Below, piece by piece: positions 54,110-62,427 of a DNA stretch of 64,000 bases. The notes beneath the pieces are model-generated. The model searched no databases and was not told where the DNA came from. It saw nothing but the letters and a program-made list of their open reading frames with translations. Each line of letters starts with the position of its first letter. The first letter of the stretch is position 1. Where the stretch lies: the NCBI RefSeq assembly GCF_900129325.1, contig NZ_FQUP01000004.1, positions 310,001 to 374,000 on the forward strand, given 5' to 3'. A program made the translations under genes and the position numbers. This stretch comes from Kaistia soli DSM 19436 (GTDB taxonomy: Bacteria > Pseudomonadota > Alphaproteobacteria > Rhizobiales > Kaistiaceae).

Positions 54110-55147
54110 ATGACGAGAGAACCGCCGCGGCGACGGGCAACCATCAAGGACGTAGCCAAGGCGGCCGGCGTCTCGGCCATGACTGTCTCCAACGTATTGA
54201 ACGGGCGGCTGCAATTCGTTAGTCCGGCGACCAAGAAGCGCGTCGAGCGCGAGATCGAGCGCCTCGGCTATCGACGCCAGGCCAATGCGCGCAGCCTGCG
54301 CGTTGCCGAGCAGCGGTCGATCGGCATGGTGATCGTCGACGAATCGCCCGCTTTTCTCGCCGATTTCTTCACCTGCCAGGTGGTCGCAGGCCTCGCCAAT
54401 GTGCTGAATAGTGCCGACTTCACGCTCACGGTTCAGGGCATGCGCGGCGACCAGCTCTCGTCGTCAATGATCATGCGGAATTTCGAGGTGGCCGGCTTCT
54501 GCGCAATGATTGCAGGCCCAGATATGGAACGGCATCAGTCGATCCAGAAGCTTGTCGAACTCGACCAGCCGCTTGTGGTCTTTCAGGAGCCCTTCGAGAG
54601 CGCCGGCGGTGATCTCTGTATTGTGCGGCAGGATGATCGCGGCGGCGGACAGCTGATCGGGGATCATCTTCTGGCCCGCCGCGTGACGGATTTCCTCGCG
54701 ATCATACCGGCGCAGGTTTGGCCGGCAATCGAGATGCGGCTTGCTGGCTTGCGGGAAAGCCTCGCTGCCAATGGAGGCGTAGCGCGGCTCACCGTCATCA
54801 CCTCCAAAAGCGAGAGCTTCGCTGATGTGCAGGAAGTAGTAGCGCAGCATCTGGCCACGCACCCTTTGCCCGGCGCGATCGTCGGCGCCAACGACCCGAT
54901 TGCCACGGCGGCCATGCTCTATCTGTTCGACCACGACGTCCGCGTTCCCGAGGACGTGCGCATCGTCGGCTTCAACGGCTTCGAGGCACATCGCTATGCG
55001 CGGCCGCGGCTGACGACGGTCGATTCCGCAGCCTATGCACTCGGCGAACGAGCAGGCAAGGCCATGCTGGAGCGGCTTGAAAGCGGCCGATTCGAGAGCG
55101 CCGAATATGTCCTTCCCGTGCATTTCGATGCCGGCGCGACCACCTGA
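54110..55147 (+). CDS. LacI-family transcriptional regulator
   Basis: The 345-residue regulator has the LacI helix-turn-helix and hinge (ATIKDVAKAAGVSAMTVSNV, followed by RVEREIERLGYRRQANARSL) and a periplasmic-binding-like sensor (IGMVIVDESPAF to VRIVGFNGFEAHRYARP). GGAG stands 8 nt before the ATG at 54110. It sits between the XylB-like gene and the ilvD operon and would repress both until the sugar or its acid binds. Two near-palindromes provide candidate sites. Confidence 0.92.
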   Translation: MTREPPRRRATIKDVAKAAGVSAMTVSNVLNGRLQFVSPATKKRVEREIERLGYRRQANARSLRVAEQRSIGMVIVDESPAFLADFFTCQVVAGLANVLNSADFTLTVQGMRGDQLSSSMIMRNFEVAGFCAMIAGPDMERHQSIQKLVELDQPLVVFQEPFESAGGDLCIVRQDDRGGGQLIGDHLLARRVTDFLAIIPAQVWPAIEMRLAGLRESLAANGGVARLTVITSKSESFADVQEVVAQHLATHPLPGAIVGANDPIATAAMLYLFDHDVRVPEDVRIVGFNGFEAHRYARPRLTTVDSAAYALGERAGKAMLERLESGRFESAEYVLPVHFDAGATT

Positions 55148-55182
55148 AAATCGGCCGCGCGGAAGGGCTTGCCGACTTTTCG

Positions 55183-55196
55183 ATTTAACGTTACAT
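55183..55196. promoter_or_regulatory. Candidate LacI-family operator before the dehydratase operon
   Basis: ATTTAACGTTACAT contains the perfect palindrome TAACGTTA and is CG-centred. It lies 27 bp before the dehydratase ATG (55223), after the lacI-type gene. It matches the left half of the site at 54062. Binding is inferred, not shown. Confidence 0.55.
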
Positions 55197-55222
55197 GTCA
55201 TCTCCATTCGAGGAGCTCCCGC

Positions 55223-56968
55223 ATGTCCGATACGTCTGAAGCCAAGCCCGCCAACGCGCAGTCCCGCCGGAGCGCCGAGTGGTTTGCGCGGGCCGGCAAA
55301 TATGGCTTCATCCCGCGCAGCTGGATGAAGAGCCAGGGCTTCTCGCCCGAGATGTTCGACGGGCGTCCGGTGATCGGCATCTGCAACACCTGGTCGGAAC
55401 TCACCAACTGCAACCGACATCTGCGTGACCTCGCCGAGCATGTGAAACGCGGCGTGTTGATGGCCGGCGGGTTCCCGCTCGAATTCCCGGTGACGAGCCT
55501 TGGCGAACCGCTGATGCGGCCGACGACGATGATGTTCCGCAATCTCGTCGCGATGGATGTCGAGGAGACGATCCGTGCCAATCCGATCGACGGCGTCGTG
55601 CTGCTCGCCGGCTGCGACAAGACAACACCGGCGCTGCTGATGGGTGCGGCGAGTTGCGACGTGCCTTCGATCCTCGTCTCCGGCGGTCCGATGCTGAACG
55701 GACGCTATCGCGGCCGCGAGCTTGGCTCGGGCACCGACGTCTTCAAGCTCGACGAGGACTATCGCACGGGCAAGATCTCGAAGGCAGATGTCGAGGCCGC
55801 CGAGGCGGCGATGAGCCGATCCGCCGGTTCGTGCATGACGATGGGCACTGCGTCGACCATGGCGTTGCTGACCGAGGCGATGGGCATCGGCCTGCCGATG
55901 AATGGCACGATCCCTGCGCCGGACAGCCGCCGCGCCGTGCTTGCCGAGCAGGCGGGCAAGCGTGCGGTCCAACTGGTACTGCAGGACATCCGCATCTCCG
56001 CGATCCTCACCCGGGCCGCGTTCGAAAACGCCGTGAAAGTCGCGGGCGCGATCGGCGGCTCGACCAATGCGGTGGTGCACCTTCTTGCACTGGCCGGGCG
56101 GCTCGGTGTGCCGTTCACGCTCAATGACTGGGACGTGCTCGGTCGCGACGTGCCTTGCCTCGTCGACCTGAAGCCGTCGGGCCGCTTCCTGATGGAGGAA
56201 TTCTTCGATGCCGGCGGTCTGCCGGTCGTCATGCGCCGGATCTCCGACAGGCTGAACCTCGACGCACCGGCGATCGAGGGCGGCACGATCGGCGAGCGGG
56301 TCGCAGAGGCGGAAAGCTGGAACGACGAGGTGATCCGCACGGTGGACAATCCGCTGACTCCGCGGGGCGGCCTCGTTGTACTGCGCGGCAATCTCGCGCC
56401 CGACGGCGCCATCCTGAAGCCATCGGCGGCTTCGCCGACGCTGATGCAGCATCGCGGCAAGGCTATCGTGTTCAAGGATGCGGACGACTTCCGGGCCCGG
56501 ATCGACGATCCCGATCTCGATGTCGATGCGGACAGCGTGCTTGTGCTGCAGAATGCCGGGCCCGTCGGCTATCCCGGGATGCCCGAGGTCGGCAGCATGG
56601 CGCTGCCGAAGAAGCTGCTGGCGCAAGGCGTCACCGACATGGTCCGCGTCTCAGATGCGCGCATGAGCGGCACGGCCTTCGGCACGGTCGTCCTGCATGT
56701 GGCGCCGGAGGCAGCGCTCGGCGGTCCGCTCGCGCTGGTGCGCACAGGAGACATCATCATCCTCGACACCGAGGCGCGTCGAATCGACGTCGATCTCTCG
56801 GCCGATGAGTTCGAGCGGCGGCGCCAGGCTTTTGTACCGCCAAAGCCGGCCTATGACCGCGGCTACGGCAAACTCTTTCTCGATCACGTGCAGCAGGCCG
56901 ACAAGGGCGTCGATTTCGACTTCCTCGTCGGCGGCAGCGGCACGCCCCCCTCCAAGGTTTCCTTCTGA
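55223..56968 (+). CDS. IlvD/Edd-family sugar-acid dehydratase (XylD-like)
   Basis: The 581-residue Fe-S dehydratase has the three cluster Cys: C54 (GICNTW), C131 (LLAGCDKTTPA) and C204 (SAGSCMTMGTAST). Its length and the FPLEFPVTSLGE block fit the pentonate/sugar-acid branch (xylonate or arabinonate dehydratases) rather than IlvD proper. It converts an aldonate to 2-keto-3-deoxyaldonate. GAGGAG lies 7 nt before the ATG at 55223. It starts an operon with RraA, a CUT2 importer and an amidohydrolase, under the LacI-type gene. Confidence 0.9.
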   Translation: MSDTSEAKPANAQSRRSAEWFARAGKYGFIPRSWMKSQGFSPEMFDGRPVIGICNTWSELTNCNRHLRDLAEHVKRGVLMAGGFPLEFPVTSLGEPLMRPTTMMFRNLVAMDVEETIRANPIDGVVLLAGCDKTTPALLMGAASCDVPSILVSGGPMLNGRYRGRELGSGTDVFKLDEDYRTGKISKADVEAAEAAMSRSAGSCMTMGTASTMALLTEAMGIGLPMNGTIPAPDSRRAVLAEQAGKRAVQLVLQDIRISAILTRAAFENAVKVAGAIGGSTNAVVHLLALAGRLGVPFTLNDWDVLGRDVPCLVDLKPSGRFLMEEFFDAGGLPVVMRRISDRLNLDAPAIEGGTIGERVAEAESWNDEVIRTVDNPLTPRGGLVVLRGNLAPDGAILKPSAASPTLMQHRGKAIVFKDADDFRARIDDPDLDVDADSVLVLQNAGPVGYPGMPEVGSMALPKKLLAQGVTDMVRVSDARMSGTAFGTVVLHVAPEAALGGPLALVRTGDIIILDTEARRIDVDLSADEFERRRQAFVPPKPAYDRGYGKLFLDHVQQADKGVDFDFLVGGSGTPPSKVSF

Positions 56969-56979
56969 AGCGAGGCGAA

Positions 56980-57666
56980 ATGTCTGCGAATACAAGCTTC
57001 CGGCCGTATCAGAATGCTCCGCTGCCTGCTGGCTGGGAGCAGCTCTATTCGGCGGTCCTTTCCGATGCGCTCGATGCGGTCGGCGTCACCAACCAGGCGT
57101 TCCCGCCCTCGATCCGGCCGCTCGACGAGCAGCTCAAGATGTGCGGTCGCGCGCGCACAGGCATCTATATGGAAGTCGCCTATGTCGAGGAGGGGGTGAA
57201 CCCCTATGAGCTCGAAATCGCGGTCGTCGATGATCTGAAGCCCGGTGATGTCGCAGTCTTCGCCTGCGGCGGATCCTCCCGCATCGCGCCCTGGGGCAGC
57301 CTGCTCTCGACCGCAACGACGGTTCGCGGCGCGGCGGGCTGCATCACCGATGGCTTCGTCCGCGATATCCTCGAAATCCGGCGGCTGAAGCTGCCGGTAT
57401 TCCATGCCGGCATAGCGCCGCTTGATTCCAAAGGGCGCGGTCAGATCCAGGCTGTCGATGTGCCGGTGATCTGCGCTGGCGTCCGCGTCGCCCCCGGCGA
57501 TCTCGTCTTCGGTGATGCCGACGGCGCAGTGGTTGTTCCGCAGGCGGTCGAGGCGGATGTTCTCAATATCGCCTTCGAGAAGATCCGCGGCGAAGACCAT
57601 TCCATGGATGAGCTCCGCGCCGGCGGCTATCTCCGCGACGTCTACGCGAAATACGGGGTGCTCTGA
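56980..57666 (+). CDS. RraA-like aldolase/decarboxylase
   Basis: The 228-residue protein has the RraA/HMG-aldolase-like pattern: SDALDAVGVTNQAFP, FACGGSSRIAPWGSLLSTA with GGxxxxAxxG-type loop, RGAAGCITDGFVRDI, and GDLVFGDADGAVVVPQ. Members cleave 4-hydroxy-2-keto acids such as CHA and HMG, or 2-keto-3-deoxy acids, and others act as RNase E inhibitors. Between a sugar-acid dehydratase and an importer, an aldolase producing pyruvate is the best reading. It ends where the permease ATG begins. Confidence 0.82.
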   Translation: MSANTSFRPYQNAPLPAGWEQLYSAVLSDALDAVGVTNQAFPPSIRPLDEQLKMCGRARTGIYMEVAYVEEGVNPYELEIAVVDDLKPGDVAVFACGGSSRIAPWGSLLSTATTVRGAAGCITDGFVRDILEIRRLKLPVFHAGIAPLDSKGRGQIQAVDVPVICAGVRVAPGDLVFGDADGAVVVPQAVEADVLNIAFEKIRGEDHSMDELRAGGYLRDVYAKYGVL

Positions 57667-58688
57667 TGGCGCATGCCGACAAGGGTCCTCCCAACAATCC
57701 GATCGCCGCATTCTTCAAGATCGAAGGCACGCCGATTGCCTTCGTGTTCCTGTTGCTGGTGCTGCTGTTCATGTTGACGGCGCCGCGGGCCTTCATGGGC
57801 TTCCGCGTCTATATGAGCTTCATGGCCAATGTGCCGCCGCCGATGATCATCGCGCTGGGGCTCACTCTGGTTGTCGTAGCTGGCGAGATGGACCTGTCCT
57901 TCCCGTCCGTCGTCGCCTTCGCCAGCTATGTGTTCTGCGCGCTCTACCAGAACTATGACATGACCTGGCTGGCCCTGCTGGCGGCGCTCGCCACCGGCAC
58001 GGTGATGGGGTTCGTCAACGGCCTCGTCGTGACCAAGCTCGGCATTCCCTCGCTGATCGCGACCTTGGCGATGCTGTTCCTCTGGGGCGGGCTCGTCACG
58101 GTGGTCTCGAATGGCGCCTCGCTGGCGATTCCCGATATTGAGGGCGAGCTGATCCACAGCGTCTTCGCCGGCCGCATCGGCGTCTTCCCCGTGCAGTTCC
58201 TGTGGGCGCTCGGCGTCGCCGTCCTGATCTGGATGGTGCTGAACCGGCACCGTTTCGGCGAGAGCCTTCTCTTCATCGGCGACAATCTCAAGGTCGCCAA
58301 GGTGGTCGGCATCGCGATCGACCGCGAGAAGATCAAGCTGTTCACGCTGATGGGTCTGCTCTCGGCCTTTGCCGGCGTACTGCTGACAATGGAGACGACA
58401 ACTTATTTCTCCCAGGCCGGCATGGGCTATCTGCTCACGGTCGTCGCGGCGGTGTTCATCGGCGGCACCTCGATCTTCGGCGGCGCTGGCAAGGTGGTCG
58501 GCACGGTGTTTGGCTCGCTGATCGTCGCCATCATCGAGGCAGGGCTTGTTGCAAGCGGGGTCGCAGGCTTTTGGACGCGATTCTTCATCGGCCTCGTCTT
58601 CATCGTCTCAGTCACCATGAATGCGGCAATCGAGGATCCGGACAAGGTCCCGTTGCTGAAGGATCTCCGCTCGCGCGCGAGAAGATAA
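57666..58688 (+). CDS. CUT2 sugar ABC transporter permease
   Basis: The 340-residue membrane protein has about 9-10 helices with the RbsC-type motifs ALGLTLVVVAGEMDLSFPSV near residues 60-80 and GDNLKVAKVVGIAIDREK followed by GGTSIFGGAGKVVGTVFG. Its ATG shares a base with the RraA stop (TGATG), so it is translationally coupled. It pairs with the binding protein and single-domain ATPase that follow. The substrate is probably the sugar of this pathway. Confidence 0.92.
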   Translation: MAHADKGPPNNPIAAFFKIEGTPIAFVFLLLVLLFMLTAPRAFMGFRVYMSFMANVPPPMIIALGLTLVVVAGEMDLSFPSVVAFASYVFCALYQNYDMTWLALLAALATGTVMGFVNGLVVTKLGIPSLIATLAMLFLWGGLVTVVSNGASLAIPDIEGELIHSVFAGRIGVFPVQFLWALGVAVLIWMVLNRHRFGESLLFIGDNLKVAKVVGIAIDREKIKLFTLMGLLSAFAGVLLTMETTTYFSQAGMGYLLTVVAAVFIGGTSIFGGAGKVVGTVFGSLIVAIIEAGLVASGVAGFWTRFFIGLVFIVSVTMNAAIEDPDKVPLLKDLRSRARR

Positions 58689-58719
58689 ATCCACTTCCAA
58701 GGAAAAAAAGGGGAACACC

Positions 58720-59697
58720 ATGCGACATCTGATGAAGGGACTAGCCGGCCTTGCTCTTTCGGCGATGCTGGCAGCGCCGGTCGCGGCAATGGCCGCCGAG
58801 GCAGTCGATTCCGGCATGACCATCTATTTCCAGATGGGCGGCAATCCCGGCGACACGGCAACGCTCGCCCGGGAGCTCGGCGCCCGCGACGCGGCCCGGG
58901 TTCTGAAGGTCAATCTGATCGAGCAGCATGCCGGCTGGGATCCTCAGAAGATGCTGGTCCAGGCGAGCGAGGCGATCGCCGCGCAGCCCGACGCGATGGT
59001 GGTGATGGGCCATCCCGGCACCGACGCCATGAAGTCGGTGCTCGAGAAGGCCAAGGCCGACGGCATTGTCGTCGTGGTCAACAACAACGAACTGCCCGGC
59101 ACCAGCCTCAGCTATTTCGGCCTCGACAATCACGGCGCCGGCCGCAACCTCGCCAATCTCACCATCGACAATGGTAAGCTGAAGTCCGGCAACAAGGTGC
59201 TGGTCTATGGCGCCTTCATCGAAGGCGCGCCGGGCGCGGACGTCGCCAAAGGCACCACCGAGGTGCTGAAGGAAAAGGGCATCGACTTCACCACGTTGCA
59301 GTGGTCGAACGAGGCTGTGCAGGATCCGGCGCTGTCCGTTCCCGTCCTCGTCGCTTATCTCGAGGCCAATCCCGACACCAAGGCGATCATCGTCCCCGGA
59401 CATGGCGGCATCACCGCCGTGCTCGACAAGGTGCTGAAGCAGGCCGGCAAGAAGCCAGGCGAGGTCGTGACCTCAGGTTTCGACATCTCCTCGGGGGCGA
59501 TCCAGGGCGTGCGCGACGGCTACATCACCGTCGTGCTTGACCAGCAGCCCTATCTCCAGGGCTTCATGCCCGTCGTCGCAGCCGTGCTGCAGAAGAAGTA
59601 CGGCCTCGCCGGCCTGCAGCTCAACACCGGCGGCGGCTATCTGACCAAGGACAATGTCGACGCGCTCGCAGCGCTCGTGAAGGACGGCATCCGCTAA
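58720..59697 (+). CDS. CUT2 sugar ABC transporter substrate-binding protein
   Basis: The 325-residue periplasmic protein has a signal peptide ending in MAAEAV and the periplasmic-binding-protein type 1 fold: DAMVVMGHPGTDAM, then DNHGAGRNLANLTIDN and TSGFDISSGAIQGVRDG. It captures the sugar for the preceding permease. An AAGG-rich leader (AAGGAAAAAAAGG) lies before the ATG. A hairpin follows its stop, which usually keeps the binding-protein mRNA abundant relative to the ATPase. Confidence 0.9.
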   Translation: MRHLMKGLAGLALSAMLAAPVAAMAAEAVDSGMTIYFQMGGNPGDTATLARELGARDAARVLKVNLIEQHAGWDPQKMLVQASEAIAAQPDAMVVMGHPGTDAMKSVLEKAKADGIVVVVNNNELPGTSLSYFGLDNHGAGRNLANLTIDNGKLKSGNKVLVYGAFIEGAPGADVAKGTTEVLKEKGIDFTTLQWSNEAVQDPALSVPVLVAYLEANPDTKAIIVPGHGGITAVLDKVLKQAGKKPGEVVTSGFDISSGAIQGVRDGYITVVLDQQPYLQGFMPVVAAVLQKKYGLAGLQLNTGGGYLTKDNVDALAALVKDGIR

Positions 59698-59703
59698 GGC
59701 TTT

Positions 59704-59732
59704 CGGGCGGCGCGGCCTCGCCGCGTCGCCCG
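59704..59732 (+). terminator. Hairpin between binding-protein and ATPase genes
   Basis: A 13-bp stem with one G-T pair (CGGGCGGCGCGGC against GCCGCGTCGCCCG) and a CTC loop follows the stop of the binding-protein gene. It probably attenuates or stabilises the mRNA within the operon. Confidence 0.6.
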
Positions 59733-59775
59733 ATCCTCCGCCCGCTTACTGAAGCCAGGAACTGGATCGCGTTTC

Positions 59776-60552
59776 ATGACCTCAACCCCGATCGTCCGCC
59801 TTGAGCATGTCGGCAAGAAATATGGCAAGGTCGTCAGCCTCAAGGACGTGACGCTTGAGATCGGCGCCAACGAGATCGTCGGGCTGATCGGTGACAATGG
59901 CGCCGGCAAATCGACGCTGATCAAGGTCCTGACAGGCGTCGAGCCGCCGACGAGCGGCACGCTTTATGTCCGCGGCCTGAAGATCGACGCTTCGTCCTAC
60001 ACGGTGAAGGAAGCGCACAAGCTGCGCATCGAGACCGTTTACCAGGACTCCTCTCTCGGGGAGAAGCAACCGCTCTGGCGCAATTTCTTTGTTGGCCGGC
60101 CGATCACCAACCGGTTCGGCTTCATCGACGTCAAGGCCGAGAAAAAGGTCGCCGAGCATATCATGCGCTCGACCATCGGCTTTCGCGGCGTCGGCATCGA
60201 TGTCGATACGCCGGTCAGTCGTCTCTCGGGCGGCGAGCGGCAGGGCGTCGCCATCGGCCGCGCGATGCATTTCGACAGCGACCTGATCGTCCTCGACGAG
60301 CCGACCGTGGCGCTGGCTCTGAAAGAGGTTCAGAAGGTTCTCGACTTCATCCGTTCGATCAAGTCCGGTGGACGCTCCTGCATCTATATCGAGCACAATA
60401 TCCACCATGTGCACGAAGTCTGCGACCGGCTGGTGGTGCTGGATCGCGGCGAGATCGCGCTCGACGCGCCGACCTCCAGCATGACCTATCTCGAACTCAC
60501 TAATTTTCTGATGTCGCTGCATGGCCGCCGTCCCGCGGCTGCCGCGCACTGA
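59776..60552 (+). CDS. Single-domain CUT2 sugar ABC transporter ATPase
   Basis: The 258-residue ATPase has one ABC domain: Walker A GDNGAGKST, signature LSGGERQGVAIGRAM, Walker B LIVLDEPTVAL. Typical CUT2 ATPases are double-domain; a single-domain version would have to dimerise, as in fructose-type FrcA systems. It lies 78 bp after the binding protein, with a hairpin between, and 17 bp before the amidohydrolase gene. Confidence 0.9.
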   Translation: MTSTPIVRLEHVGKKYGKVVSLKDVTLEIGANEIVGLIGDNGAGKSTLIKVLTGVEPPTSGTLYVRGLKIDASSYTVKEAHKLRIETVYQDSSLGEKQPLWRNFFVGRPITNRFGFIDVKAEKKVAEHIMRSTIGFRGVGIDVDTPVSRLSGGERQGVAIGRAMHFDSDLIVLDEPTVALALKEVQKVLDFIRSIKSGGRSCIYIEHNIHHVHEVCDRLVVLDRGEIALDAPTSSMTYLELTNFLMSLHGRRPAAAAH

Positions 60553-60569
60553 TCGGAGGACACGTCGCC

Positions 60570-61442
60570 ATGACCACGCGCGCTTTTTGCGATTGCCACG
60601 TCAACATCTGGAGCGAGGAGCATGTTCTGCCGCTCTATGCGGAGCAACTCGCCCGCGTCCGCGCCGGCGAGATGGCGCCCAAGGCTGATGCCGACACGCT
60701 TTATGCAGAGATGGCACATGTCGAGAAAGCCATCGTCTTCGCGCTGCGCTATGGCGACAGCGTCGGTATCGAGAGCAATGACGAGACGACGGCCGCGGCT
60801 GTCGGGAAATATCCCGACAAGTTCGTCGGCTTCGCTTATGTCGATCCGCGGCGTGCCGACTGCATGGACATGCTCGTCCACGCCATCGAGGACCTGAAGC
60901 TTAAAGGCGTGAAGTTCGGGCCAATCTATAACGGCGTCGCGCTTTCAGATCCGCGGCTCGTGCCGGTCTATGAATATCTGCAGAAGCATAACATCCCGCT
61001 GACCATGCATATGGGCACGACCTTCGCCCGCAATGCGCCGATTGACATGGGACGGGCCATCCATGTCGAGCCTATAGCTCAGAAATACAAGGACCTCGTG
61101 ATGGTGATGGCTCATATGGGCCACCCTTGGTACGAGGAATGCATCGTCGTCTCGCGCAAACAGCCGAATGTCTATTGCGAGGTCTCTGCGCTGAGCTACC
61201 GCCCCTGGCAGTACTACAATATCCTGATCTGCGCCCAGGAATACCGCATCGTCGACAAGATCTTCTTTGGGACCGATTTCCCATTTGCCCGTGTCGATGA
61301 ATCCGTCGATGGCCTTCTCGGCATCAACGACCAGCTCGAAGGCACGAAGCTGCCGCGGGTCAGCCGGGAGACAATGGACCGAATCCTGCAGTCGGATCCC
61401 TTCGCTCACTGGTGGCATGGCGACAACCCGCTCGCCCGGTGA
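60570..61442 (+). CDS. Amidohydrolase family protein, possible lactonase
   Basis: The 290-residue TIM-barrel protein has metal-site residues at H10 (CDCHVNIW), H147 (TMHMGTTF), H182 and/or H185 (AHMGHPW) and D236 (FGTDFPF). The usual second His of the HxH motif is N12. Family members are decarboxylases, hydrolases and sugar lactonases. Last in the ilvD operon, it could open the aldonolactone produced by the XylB-like enzyme, since no SMP-30-type lactonase gene is present. This is inferred from context. Confidence 0.78.
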   Translation: MTTRAFCDCHVNIWSEEHVLPLYAEQLARVRAGEMAPKADADTLYAEMAHVEKAIVFALRYGDSVGIESNDETTAAAVGKYPDKFVGFAYVDPRRADCMDMLVHAIEDLKLKGVKFGPIYNGVALSDPRLVPVYEYLQKHNIPLTMHMGTTFARNAPIDMGRAIHVEPIAQKYKDLVMVMAHMGHPWYEECIVVSRKQPNVYCEVSALSYRPWQYYNILICAQEYRIVDKIFFGTDFPFARVDESVDGLLGINDQLEGTKLPRVSRETMDRILQSDPFAHWWHGDNPLAR

Positions 61443-61525
61443 AGCCGGCGCGGCCATGCGCTGTGGCCCTTTCTCGCTGCTCTAGTTTCCATCGTGCCGC
61501 CTCTCATGGCACCCACAAGCGCGCT

Positions 61526-61554
61526 TGACAGACTCCATAGGGATCGCTTAGCTC
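61526..61554 (+). promoter_or_regulatory. Candidate promoter of the GntR gene
   Basis: A perfect TTGACA (61526-61531) is followed by TTAGCT after 17 bp (61549-61554), a weak -10. The FadR-like palindrome lies immediately downstream, where a bound repressor would block transcription. Confidence 0.35.
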
Positions 61555-61564
61555 AACTGGCCTT

Positions 61565-61577
61565 CTGGTCCGACCAG
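61565..61577. promoter_or_regulatory. FadR-like palindromic operator before the GntR gene
   Basis: CTGGTC-C-GACCAG is a perfect 6-1-6 palindrome. The E. coli FadR consensus contains the same core CTGGTCnGACCAG. It lies 13 bp before the ATG of the GntR/FCD gene, so autorepression is likely. The regulator belongs to the family (FadR/FCD) whose members use such sites. Confidence 0.65.
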
Positions 61578-61590
61578 TCAAAGTGTTGCG

Positions 61591-62358
61591 ATGCCACTGC
61601 AGCGAAAGTCCGGTGATACTGCGCATCTGACGGAGCTCCCGACCCTTCGGGAAGCGATCGTCAAGCGCCCTATTACGAATGTGATCGCCGACAAGCTTGC
61701 CGGGCTCATCGCGTCGGGCATCCTGCAGGTCGGCGACCCGCTGCCAAGCGAGCGGGAATTGTCGGTCGCGCTCAATGTCAGCCGCGACGCGGTGCGCGGC
61801 GGCATCCAGATCCTGGCGGCCCAGGGCATTCTCGAAATATCGCAGGGCGCACGAACACGCGTTCGCCGCAGCGACGTCGGGCCCGTGACGGTCGGCTTCG
61901 CCACAGCGCGCGCCGTTGACGCCTATAATCTCGATTCCGTTCATGCAGCGCGCCTGCTGGTCGAGCGGCAGGTCGTTGCCGACGCGGCGATCGGCATCGA
62001 CGCCCGCAGGATCGCGCAGTTGGAGGCACTCCTTGCCTCGCAGAAGAACGCGCTTGACGATCCGGTCCGATTTCTGATCAGCGACCGCGAGTTCCACGTC
62101 GCGATCTACCAGGCATCGCCGAACCGGCTTCTCGCCGATTTCAGCACCGATCTCTACGCCTACATGATGGAGTACCGCCGCGAGGCCGTCGGCCGGCCCG
62201 GCGCCATCGCAACGAGCTATGCCGATCACGTCGCTATCGTGGAGGCTCTCAAGGCGCGCGACCCCGTCGCTGCCGCCGAGGCCTTTGCCGTCCATACCGG
62301 TCGGATCTACGCGACGACCCAACTCCTCATGCAGGGAGAATCCGGACCGTCCGCTTGA
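61591..62358 (+). CDS. GntR-family regulator (FCD) for the second importer
   Basis: The 255-residue regulator has a winged helix (ILQVGDPLPSERELSVALNV, followed by SRDAVRGGIQILAAQGILE) and an all-helical FCD domain (about 110-240) with acidic and His residues for a metal-bound acid ligand. The operator-like palindrome upstream supports autorepression. It precedes the second CUT2 binding-protein gene by 69 bp, so that importer is its likely target. No strong ribosome-binding site is seen at this ATG; the start is a best guess. Confidence 0.88.
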   Translation: MPLQRKSGDTAHLTELPTLREAIVKRPITNVIADKLAGLIASGILQVGDPLPSERELSVALNVSRDAVRGGIQILAAQGILEISQGARTRVRRSDVGPVTVGFATARAVDAYNLDSVHAARLLVERQVVADAAIGIDARRIAQLEALLASQKNALDDPVRFLISDREFHVAIYQASPNRLLADFSTDLYAYMMEYRREAVGRPGAIATSYADHVAIVEALKARDPVAAAEAFAVHTGRIYATTQLLMQGESGPSA

Positions 62359-62427
62359 GGAAGCGCCGGCCCGTCAACGCACGAACAAACCTCGGCCAAC
62401 ATTGGCTGAACCAACGGGAGGAATTTT

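Noticed and set aside
54464-56626. Long minus-strand open frame across lacI and ilvD
   Set aside because: Antisense shadow with His/Arg/Asp-rich composition; the plus-strand genes carry all motifs.
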